From Cupriavidus metallidurans CH34 (lineage in GTDB: Bacteria; Pseudomonadota; Gammaproteobacteria; Burkholderiales; Burkholderiaceae): a DNA stretch of 64,000 nucleotides. The stretch lies in assembly GCF_000196015.1 (NCBI RefSeq), contig NC_007973.1, positions 868,001 to 932,000 on the forward strand, written 5' to 3'. Shown here in pieces: positions 8,345-17,825 of this stretch. The stretch's first letter is position 1. Each line of letters begins with the position of its first letter. The translations under genes were made by a program, and so were the position numbers. The notes below the pieces were generated by a model. The model saw only the letters and a program-made list of their open reading frames with translations, did not search any database and was not told the DNA's origin.

Positions 8345-9295
8345 ATGAGATCCAACAAGAACCGACACCGTGCGCCGTTCTCCGAGAGCCGGCTCTACTG
8401 GCTGGTCGTCGCGCTGGGCGCGGCGTTCGCCGCGATCCTGCTGACCACCGCCCCGGCACGCGCGCAAAGCGCCAGCGATCCGGTGCGCATCGGTGGCAAG
8501 AATTTCACCGAACAGCTGATCCTGTCGTCGATGACATCGCAGTACCTGCGTGCCCACGGTGTCGACACCACGTTGACCGCGGGGCTGGGCAGCACGCTGA
8601 TGCGCCAGGCCATGGAGTCCGGTCAGCTCGATGTCGTGTGGGACTACACGGGCACGGCGTTGATCGTCTTCAACAAGGTCGAGGAAAAGCTGGACGGCCC
8701 GCAGAGCTACGCGCGTGTGAAGGCGCTCGACGCGGCCAAGGGGCTGGTCTGGCTCGATCCGTCGGCCATCAACAATACGTACGCGCTGGCGATGCCGAAG
8801 GAGCGCGCCGGCACCGCCACCACGCTATCCGCGTATGCCGAGAAAATGCGTGCCGATGGCGAGGACAAGCGGCACCCGCTGGCGGTGGATATGGAATTCG
8901 CCGCGCGCCCTGACGGACTCGAGCCACTGAAGGCCGCCTACGGCTTGCCATTCACGCGCAAGGACGTCATCCAGCTCGATCCGGGCCTGGTCTATACGGC
9001 GCTGAAGAATAACCAGGTGGACCTGGGCCTGGTCTATACGACCGACGGCCGAGTGAAGGGCTTCGATCTGGTCCTGCTCGAGGACGATCTGAATTTCTTC
9101 CCGCCGTACAACGCGGTGCCCGTGGTGCGCAAGGCCGCGCTCGACGCGCATCCCGAACTTGCCGACCTGCTCAACGCGCTCGCCGCCAAGCTCGACAACG
9201 CGGCGATGACCGATATGAACTATCAGGTCGACATCGACCAGCAGCCGGTGGACAAGGTGGCGGGAGACTTCCTGCGCAGCCATGGCCTGATCTGA
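8345..9295 (+). CDS. Osmoprotectant ABC transporter substrate-binding protein
   Basis: Periplasmic receptor of 316 residues, OpuAC/OsmF-YehZ type. A signal peptide is visible (hydrophobic run LYWLVVALGAAFAAILL, cleavage near APARA-QS). The mature domain begins with VRIGGKNFTEQLILS, the hallmark of quaternary-amine receptors, and has GLGSTLMRQAMESGQLDVVWDYTG. Start ATG at 8345 is 10 bp after the permease stop with GAGGAATC upstream. It should deliver glycine betaine, choline or a similar osmolyte to the two permeases; the exact ligand is not visible. Confidence 0.93.
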   Translation: MRSNKNRHRAPFSESRLYWLVVALGAAFAAILLTTAPARAQSASDPVRIGGKNFTEQLILSSMTSQYLRAHGVDTTLTAGLGSTLMRQAMESGQLDVVWDYTGTALIVFNKVEEKLDGPQSYARVKALDAAKGLVWLDPSAINNTYALAMPKERAGTATTLSAYAEKMRADGEDKRHPLAVDMEFAARPDGLEPLKAAYGLPFTRKDVIQLDPGLVYTALKNNQVDLGLVYTTDGRVKGFDLVLLEDDLNFFPPYNAVPVVRKAALDAHPELADLLNALAAKLDNAAMTDMNYQVDIDQQPVDKVAGDFLRSHGLI

Positions 9296-9305
9296 GGAGC
9301 CCATC

Positions 9306-9956
9306 ATGGATCTGCTGACCTACCTTCACCATAGCTGGCCGACGCTGCTACGGCTGACTGGCGAGCACCTCGCGCTGGTCGGCTCCGCAGTCGGGTTGGC
9401 CATCGTCATCGGTGTGCCACTCGGCATCCTGATCACGCGACACCGCTTTCTGGCCGGGCCGATGCTGGCGTTGGCGACCGTGGTGCTGACGCTGCCGTCG
9501 ATCGCGCTGTTCGGCCTGATGATCCCGATCTTCGCGCGCTTCGGCCACGCGTTGGGCTACCTGCCGGCCGTGACCGCCGTGTTCCTGTACTCGCTGCTGC
9601 CGATCATGCGCAACACGTACACCGCGCTGGCCAATATCGATCCCGGCATCCAGGAAGCCGGCCGCGGCATCGGCATGACCACATGGCAGCGTATGCGGCT
9701 GGTGGATCTTCCGCTCGCCGTGCCCGTGATCCTGGGCGGCGTGCGTACCGCCGTCGTGATGAACATCGGTGTGGCCACGATCGCGGCGGTTATCGGCGCC
9801 GGTGGCCTGGGCGTGCTGATCCTGCAAGCGATCAGCCAGAGCAACATGAGCAAGCTGGCCGTGGGCGCGGTTCTCGTCAGCCTGCTCGCCATTGTGGCGG
9901 ACGCGTGCCTGCAGGCACTGCAGCGCGCGCTGACGCCGAAAGGAATCCGTCAATGA
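9306..9956 (+). CDS. Osmoprotectant ABC transporter permease (second)
   Basis: 216-residue inner-membrane permease of the OpuC/YehY class, with five or six membrane helices. EAGRGIGMTTWQRMRLVDLPLA is the conserved cytoplasmic EAA loop, followed by VIGAGGLGVLILQAIS. It starts 10 bp after the receptor gene and its TGA overlaps the ATG of the ATPase gene (ATGA), so translation of the two is coupled. Two different permeases in one quaternary-amine operon imply a heterodimer. Confidence 0.93.
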   Translation: MDLLTYLHHSWPTLLRLTGEHLALVGSAVGLAIVIGVPLGILITRHRFLAGPMLALATVVLTLPSIALFGLMIPIFARFGHALGYLPAVTAVFLYSLLPIMRNTYTALANIDPGIQEAGRGIGMTTWQRMRLVDLPLAVPVILGGVRTAVVMNIGVATIAAVIGAGGLGVLILQAISQSNMSKLAVGAVLVSLLAIVADACLQALQRALTPKGIRQ

Positions 9957-11149
9957 TAGAACTCGACAAACTTGCCAAGACCTTCCACCAAAAGGATGGC
10001 ACTGAAGTGCGTGCCGTCGATGCCGTCAGCCTGGCGGTGCCGCGTGGCGAAATCTGCGTGTTCCTGGGGCCGTCTGGTTGCGGCAAGACCACCACGCTGA
10101 AGATGATCAACCGCCTGATCGAACCGACCTCCGGTACCGTTCGCATCGATGGCGAGGACACGGCCGGACTCGACGGCGTGACCCTGCGGCGCAAGATTGG
10201 CTATGTGATCCAGCAGATCGGCCTGTTTCCGAACATGACGATCGAAGAGAACATCATGGTCGTGCCGCGCCTGTTGGGATGGAATAGGAAGCAGTGCCGT
10301 GAACGGGCGCGCGAACTGATCCGGATGGTGCAGTTGGACCCGGACAAGATGCTCAAGCGCTATCCGCGCGAACTCTCCGGCGGCCAGCAGCAGCGCATCG
10401 GCGTGATCCGGGCACTGGCGGCCGACGCGCCGGTGCTGTTGATGGACGAGCCGTTCGGCGCGGTCGATCCGATCAACCGCGAAAGCATCCAGAACGAGTT
10501 CTTCCAGATGCAACGCCAGCTCGGCAAGACCGTGATCATGGTGTCGCACGATATCGATGAAGCGATCAAGCTCGGCGACAAGGTTGCCGTGTTCCGTGGC
10601 GGCAAGCTCGTGCAGTTCGATCATCCCGATGCGTTGCTGGCTCACCCCGCCAACGATTTCGTGCAGGCCTTCGTCGGCCACGACAACACGCTCAAGCGCC
10701 TGCTGCTGGTGCGTGCCGGCGACGCCGCCACGATGCCGCCGATCAGCCGGCCCGACATGCCGCTGGCCGAAGCATTCGGTGTGATGGACGATGCCGACGT
10801 GCGCCACCTTCCCGTTGTCGACGACGCGCAGCACCCGCTTGGCTATGTCACGCGCCGCGATGTGCGGGGCGCGATGGCGTCTGGCGGGCACTGTGCCGAT
10901 GTCATGCGCCCGTTTACCGTCACGGCGACGTGCGACGAACACCTGCGCATCGTGCTGTCGCGCATGTATCAGCACAACACGAGCTGGCTGCCCGTGCTCG
11001 ATGCCGATGGGGGATACCTGGGGGACGTGACGCAGGAATCGATCGCGGACTATCTCAGCTCGGGCCGGTCGCGCGGTATGGCGGGCGGCCTTTCCTCGGC
11101 GTTATCTCAGCGCACAGCACCCGCGGAATCGGCAGCGCACGCCGCGTAG
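9953..11149 (+). CDS. Osmoprotectant ABC transporter ATPase with tandem CBS domains
   Basis: 398-residue ATPase of the ProV/OpuCA class. Walker A GPSGCGKTT (39-47), signature LSGGQQQR (141-148) and Walker B VLLMDEP (161-167) are intact. After residue 260 comes a CBS pair with the VRHLPVVDDAQHPLGYVTRRD and SWLPVLDADGGYLGDVTQES repeats; in OpuA-type systems such domains sense ionic strength and gate transport. The ATG at 9953 overlaps the preceding stop by ATGA. Last gene of the operon; a weak 8-bp hairpin follows at 11157. Confidence 0.94.
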   Translation: MIELDKLAKTFHQKDGTEVRAVDAVSLAVPRGEICVFLGPSGCGKTTTLKMINRLIEPTSGTVRIDGEDTAGLDGVTLRRKIGYVIQQIGLFPNMTIEENIMVVPRLLGWNRKQCRERARELIRMVQLDPDKMLKRYPRELSGGQQQRIGVIRALAADAPVLLMDEPFGAVDPINRESIQNEFFQMQRQLGKTVIMVSHDIDEAIKLGDKVAVFRGGKLVQFDHPDALLAHPANDFVQAFVGHDNTLKRLLLVRAGDAATMPPISRPDMPLAEAFGVMDDADVRHLPVVDDAQHPLGYVTRRDVRGAMASGGHCADVMRPFTVTATCDEHLRIVLSRMYQHNTSWLPVLDADGGYLGDVTQESIADYLSSGRSRGMAGGLSSALSQRTAPAESAAHAA

Positions 11150-11156
11150 GGAGCCT

Positions 11157-11185
11157 CCTGACCGCGGCCGTGTGGCACGGTCAGG
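11157..11185 (+). terminator. Weak hairpin after osmoprotectant operon
   Basis: CCTGACCG at 11157-11164 pairs with CGGTCAGG at 11178-11185 around a 13-nt loop. There is no T-run, so termination here would not be classically intrinsic. It sits 7 bp after the operon stop and 13 bp before the end of the convergent small gene. Confidence 0.35.
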
Positions 11186-11198
11186 ATTCGCATCACCT

Positions 11199-11336
11199 TC
11201 AAGCTGCCGCATGCTTCAGATAGATGCCCCAGGCAACCCACGACGCGTAGACGACGAGATACCCTTTGAAGACCCTGGTCATCACCTTGCGCTGAAGTTC
11301 GTTGTCTTCCAGGAACCTGATGATGGCTTTCTGCAT
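11199..11336 (-). CDS. Small membrane-associated hypothetical protein (45 aa)
   Basis: A 45-residue product starting MQKAIIRFLEDNELQRK with one hydrophobic helix (FKGYLVVYASWVAWGIYL) near the C-terminus. The ATG at 11334-11336 is preceded by AAGGAG at a good distance, which favours this start over an upstream in-frame one. It lies 34 bp downstream of another membrane-protein gene on the same strand. I do not recognise it; a single-pass small membrane protein is all that can be said. Confidence 0.55.
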   Translation of the reverse strand: MQKAIIRFLEDNELQRKVMTRVFKGYLVVYASWVAWGIYLKHAAA

Positions 11337-11370
11337 GTTGATGCTCCTTGGCTGATGATTTGCGATGTTT

Positions 11371-11817
11371 TCAAAGGCCGCTGGGCCGAACCAGTTCGGC
11401 ATAGATCCCGAAGTAGGCTCCTGCACTGACGATCGTCAGGCAGACTGAAATCCTCAAGACCCAGTTGGGTCGATCGCGTGGACGCGTGACTGCGGCGCTG
11501 GCTTCCATCGCGTCCAGCAGTACCAGCACGGCTGCGAAGACGATCAGGAACACATGCATCGCAATGCCAATCCACATGGTCTGGCGGTTCCAGTGGGACT
11601 CATCCAGCGCGGAAGCCAGCAGGTAGCAGGCGCTGGCGCTCATCGGGATTGCAGCCCAGAGTAGCTGTCCGCCTTCGATCGCACGCCGTACGATGCCGTG
11701 ACTTTCTTCCCGGAAGAAGTGGGGCAGCTTGGCTAGCGGTAGCAGTGCTAACGGCGCGAGCAATGGAATCGCGACGTTGAACACAAACCAGCCGAACAGC
11801 TCGATAGTCCTTGCCAT
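11371..11817 (-). CDS. Hypothetical integral membrane protein
   Basis: About 148 residues from the ATG at 11817 (MARTIELFGWFVFNVAIPLL). Four hydrophobic segments are visible: FVFNVAIPLLAPLALLPLA, LLWAAIPMSASACYLLASAL, MWIGIAMHVFLIVFAAVLVLL and VLRISVCLTIVSAGAYFGIYA. An in-frame extension to 11952 lacks membrane character and a ribosome site, so I exclude it. It probably forms a two-gene unit with the 45-residue gene. No family recognised. Confidence 0.65.
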   Translation of the reverse strand: MARTIELFGWFVFNVAIPLLAPLALLPLAKLPHFFREESHGIVRRAIEGGQLLWAAIPMSASACYLLASALDESHWNRQTMWIGIAMHVFLIVFAAVLVLLDAMEASAAVTRPRDRPNWVLRISVCLTIVSAGAYFGIYAELVRPSGL

Positions 11818-11971
11818 GGTGCCCTTGAAATGAGTGGAGGAAACCGTCAGCAAAGGTGCAGACGGCGAGGCCGATGCTAGGCCTCGATCCGGCTCATGCC
11901 AATAGGGAAGTTGTGAACGATTGTGGCGTCCAGCGCAAACTCTTGAGGCCAATCAATCGCATCAAAATGTG

Positions 11972-12727
11972 CTATTTCGACCCTCCGCCGGCAAGTGCCG
12001 ACAGCACGCCCATTGGCAACGGGAAGACGATGGTCGAACTCTTGTCGCCAGCGATCTGGGTGAGCGTTTGCAGGTAGCGGAGTTGCATCGCCTCCGGTTG
12101 ACGCGCCAGCATCTGCGCGGCTTCTAGCAGCTTTTCCGATGCCTGCAATTCGCCTTCGGCATGAATGATCTTGGCGCGCCGCTCGCGTTCGGCCTCGGCC
12201 TGCCGTGCGATCGCGCGGACCATCGTCTCGTTGAGGTCGACATGCTTGATCTCGACGTTCGATACCTTGATGCCCCATGCGTCCGTCTGGGCGTCGAGCA
12301 CCTTCTGGATGTCGAGGTTCAGCTTCTCCCTTTCCGCCAGCATTTCATCGAGCTCGTGCTTGCCCAGCACCGAGCGGAGCGTGGTCTGCGCGAGCTGGCT
12401 CGTGGCCTCCAGGAAGTTGGCCACCTGGATGATCGCGCGTTCCGGGTCGACCACCCGGAAGTAGATCACCGCGTTGACCTTGACGGATACGTTGTCGTGC
12501 GAGATCACGTCCTGAGGGGGCACGTCCAGTACCACGGTGCGCAGGTCCACGCGCACCATCTGCTGGATGGCGGGGATGATCAGCACCAGTCCAGGTCCCT
12601 TGACGCGCCAGAAGCGCCCAAGCATGAAGACCACACCGCGCTCGTACTCGCGCAGCACGCGAAATGCGGAGATCACCAGCAGAACCAGCAGGAAGATCAA
12701 GCCGCCGAAGCTGAATCCGAAAGCCAT
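11972..12727 (-). CDS. Slipin (stomatin/SPFH family membrane protein)
   Basis: 251 residues: an N-terminal membrane hairpin ([13 protein letters not shown]), the SPFH core beginning [21 protein letters not shown], and a coiled helical C-terminal part rich in Ala/Glu/Arg (about 165-225). It belongs to the slipin subgroup of stomatin-like proteins, which form oligomers in the inner membrane and partner NfeD-type proteins. The NfeD-like gene is 36 bp upstream in the same operon, exactly the expected partner. The function of the pair in bacteria is thought to be membrane organisation or protein quality control. Confidence 0.93.
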   Translation of the reverse strand: MAFGFSFGGLIFLLVLLVISAFRVLREYERGVVFMLGRFWRVKGPGLVLIIPAIQQMVRVDLRTVVLDVPPQDVISHDNVSVKVNAVIYFRVVDPERAIIQVANFLEATSQLAQTTLRSVLGKHELDEMLAEREKLNLDIQKVLDAQTDAWGIKVSNVEIKHVDLNETMVRAIARQAEAERERRAKIIHAEGELQASEKLLEAAQMLARQPEAMQLRYLQTLTQIAGDKSSTIVFPLPMGVLSALAGGGSK

Positions 12728-12763
12728 ATCAGACTCCTTCCGTTCTTGTTTCAGTGGGAATGC

Positions 12764-14176
12764 TCATGACGGGTCGCCCGCGGTTGTCACGTCGAGCACC
12801 AGCCCACGCCGCGCCGTCACGCGCACGCGTTGACCACGTACCAGCGGGGCAGCGCTGTGGATACGCCATTGTTCGCCATGGACCGTTGCCCATCCGTCTG
12901 CCGGGGCATCGTCGATTACCACGCCGATGCTGCCAACCAGCGCGTCCGCACCGCTGACAACCGGCCGCCGGCGCGCGCGCAACAGCACCATCGACATGCC
13001 GAACAGGAAGACCGCCGACACCGTGGACAGGGTGGCAATCAGCGATAGCGGCACGCCGAAGCCGGGCACGTCGGTGTCGATCAGCATCACGGCGCCGAAT
13101 GCAAAGGCGATGATGCCGCCAACGCCCAGCGCGCCGAACGTCGGCAGGAACAGCTCCGCGGTCATGCAGCCGACGCCAAGCGCTATCAGCGCCAACCCAG
13201 CGTAGTTGACGGGCAGCATCTGCAGCGCGAACAGGCCCAACAGCAGGCAGATCGCGCCGGCAATGCCCGGCACGACCATGCCCGGCGTGGAGAACTCGAA
13301 GATCAGACCGTAGATGCCGATCATCATCAGGATCAGCGCGACGCTCGGGTCCGTGATGACGGCGAGCAGGCGGCTGCGCCAGTCGGGTTCCAGCGTGACC
13401 ACGGGCGCGCCCGCCGTGTGCAGGGTGCGCATGGCGCCCGCGGCCTCGATGCGTTTGCCGTCCACTTGCCTGAGCAGTACCGGAAGGTCGGCGGCGATCA
13501 AGTCCGCCACATGCTGCGCCACGGCTTCGTCGGCGGAGAGGCTCACCGCTTCTCTTACCGCGCGCTCGCCCCAGTCGGCATTGCGGTGTCGCAACTGCGC
13601 CAGCCCTCGGATGTAGGCGGACGCATCATGCATCTGCTTGCGTGTCATCGTGTCCTCGGCCGCCGGAGCGCTGGAAGGTGCCGATGCGGGTGCCGGACCT
13701 GCTTCCGGTTTCGGGCCGCCAATGCCGATCGCGACGGGGCTGGCCGCGCCCAGGTTGGTGCCGGGCGCCATTGCGGCGATATGGCTGGCGTAGAGGATGT
13801 AGGTGCCCGCGCTGGCGGCCCGCGCACCGCCGGGATAGACGTATGTTGCAACCGGCACGGGCGACGCGATGATGGCCTGGATGATGTCGCGCATCGATTT
13901 GTCCAGGCCGCCTGGCGTATCCATCTCGATCACGATGAGCTGCGCCCCATGCTTGCTGGCCTGCTCGATGCCGTGCACGGCAAAGCTGGCGCTGGCCGGA
14001 CTGATGGCGCCCCGGATGGGGATGACGTAGACCGGTGGCACGGCAGGCGCGGTGGATGCGGATGACGCGGACTGCGCGTGCGCGCCTGAAATCGCCAGCA
14101 AGGTGAGCCCGAGGGCGCGCCCCAGTGCGAGCCAGCGCACCCGGGCCAGCCAGTCTCGGATCGGTGCGAGTGTCAT
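12764..14176 (-). CDS. NfeD-family membrane protein with ClpP-like serine protease domain
   Basis: About 470 residues. From ATG 14176 it has a signal-like segment ending AISGAHAQSA, then a ClpP/SppA-like domain with the GGLDKSMRDI motif and the ARAASAGTYILYASH region that carries the probable catalytic Ser. Four or more membrane helices follow, and a C-terminal NfeD OB-fold (about the last 70 residues, with DDAPADGWATVHGEQW). It matches the full-length NfeD1b/STOPP type; archaeal homologues cleave stomatin tails. The frame is open to 14386, but that extension lacks family features. Operon with the downstream slipin. Confidence 0.9.
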   Translation of the reverse strand: MTLAPIRDWLARVRWLALGRALGLTLLAISGAHAQSASSASTAPAVPPVYVIPIRGAISPASASFAVHGIEQASKHGAQLIVIEMDTPGGLDKSMRDIIQAIIASPVPVATYVYPGGARAASAGTYILYASHIAAMAPGTNLGAASPVAIGIGGPKPEAGPAPASAPSSAPAAEDTMTRKQMHDASAYIRGLAQLRHRNADWGERAVREAVSLSADEAVAQHVADLIAADLPVLLRQVDGKRIEAAGAMRTLHTAGAPVVTLEPDWRSRLLAVITDPSVALILMMIGIYGLIFEFSTPGMVVPGIAGAICLLLGLFALQMLPVNYAGLALIALGVGCMTAELFLPTFGALGVGGIIAFAFGAVMLIDTDVPGFGVPLSLIATLSTVSAVFLFGMSMVLLRARRRPVVSGADALVGSIGVVIDDAPADGWATVHGEQWRIHSAAPLVRGQRVRVTARRGLVLDVTTAGDPS

Positions 14177-14373
14177 GGCGGGGAGCGGCCCGCAGTGAAT
14201 GCCGTGGCCGCGCCACTTCCAGTGTAGGCGACCGGCCACATTCCGCCATCGCGCATTGGTGCCGGCGCGTTCCGGCGCGGGCTTGCCGGCTGCCGGCAGG
14301 TATGACGATTCAGGCGTAGCATTGGCGACATTGTCAAATCCGCCGAATGCGGCGCCAGCCCGGATTCCGTCAC

Positions 14374-15618
14374 ATGCCTTCCGCAAATGCCGATATTTCC
14401 TCCGGATTGCTGACCCGGCAAACCGCTGGCCCGTGGGCCGTGGCGCTGGCCGGGCTTGTCTCGCTGGCGCTGGCCATGGGTATCGGGCGCTTCGCCTTCA
14501 CGCCGCTGCTGCCGATGATGCTGCACGACGGCACCGTGTCCCTGGCCGAGGGCAGCGCGCTGGCGACGCTGAACTACATCGGCTACCTGCTGGGTGCATT
14601 GTTATGCCTGTTCATCCGGCCCGACCCGGTGCGCATGGTGCGCGGCGCGCTGGTGCTGACCGTGGTGCTGACGCTGGCCATGGCGCTCCCGGGCGGCATG
14701 GTGGCGTGGCTCGCCTGGCGCACGCTGGCCGGTATCGCCAGCGCGGTGGTGATGGTCTACGCGACCGCGTGGTGCATGCAGCGACTCGCCGAACTCGACC
14801 ATCCGACCCTTGGCGGCCTGATGTTCTGCGGGCCGGGGGTCGGCATCGTGATCACGGGGGTGTCGGCGTTCGGCATGGTGGCGGGGCACTGGCTGGCCAA
14901 TTGGGGATGGATGACGTTCGCGGTGCTTGGCGCCGTCATGCTGGCGCTGGTGTGGCGTGTGTTCGGTTCGCCGCCTCCTGCGTTACACACGCCGTGCGGT
15001 GGCAGCGCGCCAACTCTCGCGCCGGCACCCACGCCAAAACTCGACCTTGAAACCTGGGCGCTGACGCTGGCTTACGGCCTGGCCGGATTCGGCTACATCA
15101 TCACCGCGACATTCCTGCCCGTGATTGCACGCCAGGCCATGCCGGGCAGTGTCTGGGCAGACCTGTTCTGGCCGATCCTGGGAGCAGGGGTGATGGTGGG
15201 CGCGTATCTGGTCACGCGCGTGGGCATGCACCACGACAACCGCCGCATGATGATGATGCTGTACACAATGCAGGCCATCGGCGTGGGCGTGGCGGCGGTC
15301 TGGCCGACCGTGGCCGGATTCGCGCTCAGCAGCCTCCTGGTGGGCCTGCCGTTCACGGCGCTGGTGTCGTTTGCGATGCGTGAAGCGCGGCGCCTGTGGG
15401 GCCAGCGTGCCTCGAAGCTGATCGGCCTGATGACGGCGGCATACGCGCTCGGCCAGATCGCGGGGCCGCCGCTGGCCACCGCGCTGGTGGCCCGCACGGG
15501 CGGATTTTCGGCGTCGCTGGCGGTGGCGGCCGGAGCGTTGCTGCTGGGCGCGCTGATCTACGTCTGGATGTGGCGCGCGCTGCCGGTGGGCGGCAAACCG
15601 GCCCATGCCGGCGTCTGA
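14374..15618 (+). CDS. MFS transporter, YbfB/YjiJ family
   Basis: About 414 residues with 12 hydrophobic segments. The motif SLALAMGIGRFAFTPLLPMM in helix 1 is diagnostic of the YbfB/YjiJ subgroup of the major facilitator superfamily. Substrate of this subgroup is unknown. The central loop (RVFGSPPPALHTPCGG.. to PTPKLDLETW) separates the two six-helix halves. I chose ATG 14374; an in-frame start at 14347 adds nine non-conserved residues. It is divergent from nfeD, with about 197 bp between starts. Confidence 0.9.
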   Translation: MPSANADISSGLLTRQTAGPWAVALAGLVSLALAMGIGRFAFTPLLPMMLHDGTVSLAEGSALATLNYIGYLLGALLCLFIRPDPVRMVRGALVLTVVLTLAMALPGGMVAWLAWRTLAGIASAVVMVYATAWCMQRLAELDHPTLGGLMFCGPGVGIVITGVSAFGMVAGHWLANWGWMTFAVLGAVMLALVWRVFGSPPPALHTPCGGSAPTLAPAPTPKLDLETWALTLAYGLAGFGYIITATFLPVIARQAMPGSVWADLFWPILGAGVMVGAYLVTRVGMHHDNRRMMMMLYTMQAIGVGVAAVWPTVAGFALSSLLVGLPFTALVSFAMREARRLWGQRASKLIGLMTAAYALGQIAGPPLATALVARTGGFSASLAVAAGALLLGALIYVWMWRALPVGGKPAHAGV

Positions 15619-15704
15619 GGACTGCGCTACAGTATCGGCTCCGCCGCTCACTCGACCGGACGCACCCGCGCAGGCGTTGCAGGGCGGCGCGGAGCCTTTG
15701 CCCC

Positions 15705-16478
15705 ATGTCTTTCGCCTTGCAGCCCGGCCGTGCCGCGGGCCCGGCTTTCCCGATCAGCGACGAAGAAGCGCGCGTGCGCGTGGACCTTGCCGCCGCCTAC
15801 CGGCTAGCCGCGCTGGAGCGCTGGGATGACCTGATCTACACCCATATTTCGGCCACCGTGCCTGGTGAACCCGATCACTTCCTGATCAATCCGTTTGGCT
15901 TTGCCTTCGAGGAGATTCGCGCGTCCGATCTCGTCAAGATCAACAGCCGGGGCGAAGTGGTCGGCGAAACCGTCCATCCCGTCAACGTGACAGGCTTTGC
16001 GCTGCACGGCGCAGTCCATGCGGCCCGCCCCGATGCACACTGTGTGATGCACCTCCATAACACCGCTGGTATCGCGGTGTCGGCCCAGGCCGAGGGATTG
16101 CTGCCGCTCTCGCAGCATGCGATGCGTTTCCACGGGCGGATTGCCTATCACGATTACGAAGGGCTGGCGTTCTCGCCGGCCGAGGGCGGGCGGCTTACCG
16201 GGTCGCTGGGCGGGCACCCGGCCATGCTGCTGCGCAACCACGGCACGCTGACCGTGGGCCGCACGGTAGCGGAAGCCTACGTGTTGATGGCCACGCTGAT
16301 CAAGGCGTGCGAGATCCAGCTCGGCGCGCAGCTCGGCAGCGCTACCGTCCAGCCGTCAGCGGCCATTGCGGACAAGACCTCTCTGCAGCTTTATGACGGT
16401 GGCGCCGTCGAGGGCGCGATGGAATGGCCCGCACTGCTGCGCAAACTCGATAAAATCGATCCCTCTTACAAGAACTGA
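15705..16478 (+). CDS. Class II aldolase/adducin family protein
   Basis: 257-residue cytoplasmic protein. The zinc-binding signature is present: MHLHNTAGIAVSAQ supplies the HxH pair, and LLRNHGTLTVG supplies the third His. WDDLIYTHISATVPGE and FLINPFGFAFEEI are typical substrate-site segments of the fuculose-phosphate aldolase/adducin fold. Non-sugar-phosphate members are common in Burkholderiales and of uncertain substrate. It is followed 19 bp later by a tautomerase gene and then threonine aldolase. Confidence 0.88.
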   Translation: MSFALQPGRAAGPAFPISDEEARVRVDLAAAYRLAALERWDDLIYTHISATVPGEPDHFLINPFGFAFEEIRASDLVKINSRGEVVGETVHPVNVTGFALHGAVHAARPDAHCVMHLHNTAGIAVSAQAEGLLPLSQHAMRFHGRIAYHDYEGLAFSPAEGGRLTGSLGGHPAMLLRNHGTLTVGRTVAEAYVLMATLIKACEIQLGAQLGSATVQPSAAIADKTSLQLYDGGAVEGAMEWPALLRKLDKIDPSYKN

Positions 16479-16497
16479 CATTCCAAAGGAGTCACGA

Positions 16498-16686
16498 ATG
16501 CCCACTTTCCACGTAGAAATGTTTGAAGGCCGCACCGTCGAGCAGAAGCGCAAGTTTGTCGAGGAAGTTACCCGTGTCACGTGCGAGACGCTTGGCTGCT
16601 CCTCGGGCGCGGTCGACATCATCATCACCGACGTCAAGCGCGAGAACTGGGCTACCGGTGGCGAACTCTGGGCCGACAAGAAGTAA
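16498..16686 (+). CDS. 4-oxalocrotonate tautomerase family protein
   Basis: 62 residues beginning Met-Pro-Thr-Phe; the initiator Met would be removed to expose Pro1, the catalytic base of this superfamily. The chain length and the tail SGAVDIIITDVKRENWATGG match the short 4-OT-like tautomerases that form hexamers. A strong AAAGGAG site precedes the ATG. It sits between a class II aldolase and a threonine aldolase; a role in tautomerising an aldolase product or substrate is an inference. Confidence 0.9.
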   Translation: MPTFHVEMFEGRTVEQKRKFVEEVTRVTCETLGCSSGAVDIIITDVKRENWATGGELWADKK

Positions 16687-16705
16687 CTTCTAGCAAGGCT
16701 GAACG

Positions 16706-17758
16706 ATGACCTCCGCAGTCTCCACCATGCAGCAGTTCGCCTCGGACAATTACGCGGGTTTCTGCCCGGAATCGCTTAAGTATTTTCTCGAGGCCAACGC
16801 CAGCGGCCATGAGAAGGCCTACGGCGACGACAGCTGGACGCAAAAGGTCTGCGATCGCATCCGCGATCTGTTCCAGACCGATTGCGAGGTCTTCTTCGTC
16901 TTCAACGGCACGGCGGCCAATTCGCTTGCGCTGTCGTCGCTGTGCCAGTCTTACCACTCGGTGATCTGTCATGAACTCGCCCATATCGAAACGGACGAGT
17001 GCGGCGGCCCCGAGTTCTTCTCGAATGGGTCGAAGCTGCTCACCGCGCCCGGCGAGAACGGCAAGCTGACGCCCGATGCGGTGGAGGCGCTGGTCACTCG
17101 CCGCGCCGATATCCACTATCCGAAGCCGCGTGTCGTCTCGCTGACGCAGGCCACTGAGGTGGGCACCGTCTACACGGTGGAGGAAGTGCGTGCCATTGCG
17201 GCCATCGCCAAGCGGCGCCAGTTGCGCGTGCATATGGATGGCGCGCGATTCGCCAATGCGGTGGCATCGCTCGGTGTGCACCCGTCAGAAATCACCTGGC
17301 GTGCGGGCGTCGATGTGCTCTGCTTTGGCGGCACCAAGAATGGCTTGCCCGTGGGGGAGGCCGTGGTTTTCTTCGACCGCAAGCTGGCGGAGGACTTTGC
17401 CTACCGCGTGAAGCAGGCGGGGCAACTGGCGTCGAAGATGCGTTTTATTTCGGCGCCATGGCTCGGCATGCTCGAAAACGACGTGTGGCTGAATAACGCG
17501 CGCCACGCCAACGCCATGGCGACGCTGCTTCACCAGCGCATCGCCGATATTCCTGGCGTGCGCATCATGTTCCCGACCGAGGCAAACGCCGTCTTTGCCG
17601 AGCTGCCGTTGCCGGCCATCGAGGCGCTGCGCGCCCGGGGCTGGCTGTTCTACACCTTCATCGGCGCAGGCGGGTGCCGGCTGATGTGCGCGTGGGACCT
17701 GCAGCCAGACACCGTGGAAGCGTTTGCCGCCGATATCCGCACGGCCTGCTCGGGTTGA
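16706..17758 (+). CDS. ltaE: Threonine aldolase family PLP enzyme (low-specificity L-threonine aldolase)
   Basis: 350-residue fold-type I PLP enzyme of the beta-eliminating lyase/threonine aldolase family, which cleaves L-threonine or allo-threonine to glycine and acetaldehyde. Visible motifs: FNGTAANSLALSSL (phosphate cup), HMDGARFANA with the PLP-ring Asp, and CFGGTKNGLPVGEA with the Schiff-base Lys. Length fits the family. It starts 19 bp after the tautomerase gene. Assignment to the family is firm; stereopreference cannot be read. Confidence 0.88.
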   Translation: MTSAVSTMQQFASDNYAGFCPESLKYFLEANASGHEKAYGDDSWTQKVCDRIRDLFQTDCEVFFVFNGTAANSLALSSLCQSYHSVICHELAHIETDECGGPEFFSNGSKLLTAPGENGKLTPDAVEALVTRRADIHYPKPRVVSLTQATEVGTVYTVEEVRAIAAIAKRRQLRVHMDGARFANAVASLGVHPSEITWRAGVDVLCFGGTKNGLPVGEAVVFFDRKLAEDFAYRVKQAGQLASKMRFISAPWLGMLENDVWLNNARHANAMATLLHQRIADIPGVRIMFPTEANAVFAELPLPAIEALRARGWLFYTFIGAGGCRLMCAWDLQPDTVEAFAADIRTACSG

Positions 17759-17825
17759 AGGGCAGTTACGCATCCAGCATTCACCAACGATAACGAGACA
17801 CGAGACAGAAGACAGGAGACCCCCG

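Noticed and set aside
7368..8348. 326-residue plus-strand frame overlapping the osmoprotectant permease
   Set aside because: Different frame from the clear permease; Arg/Gly/Ala-rich shadow.
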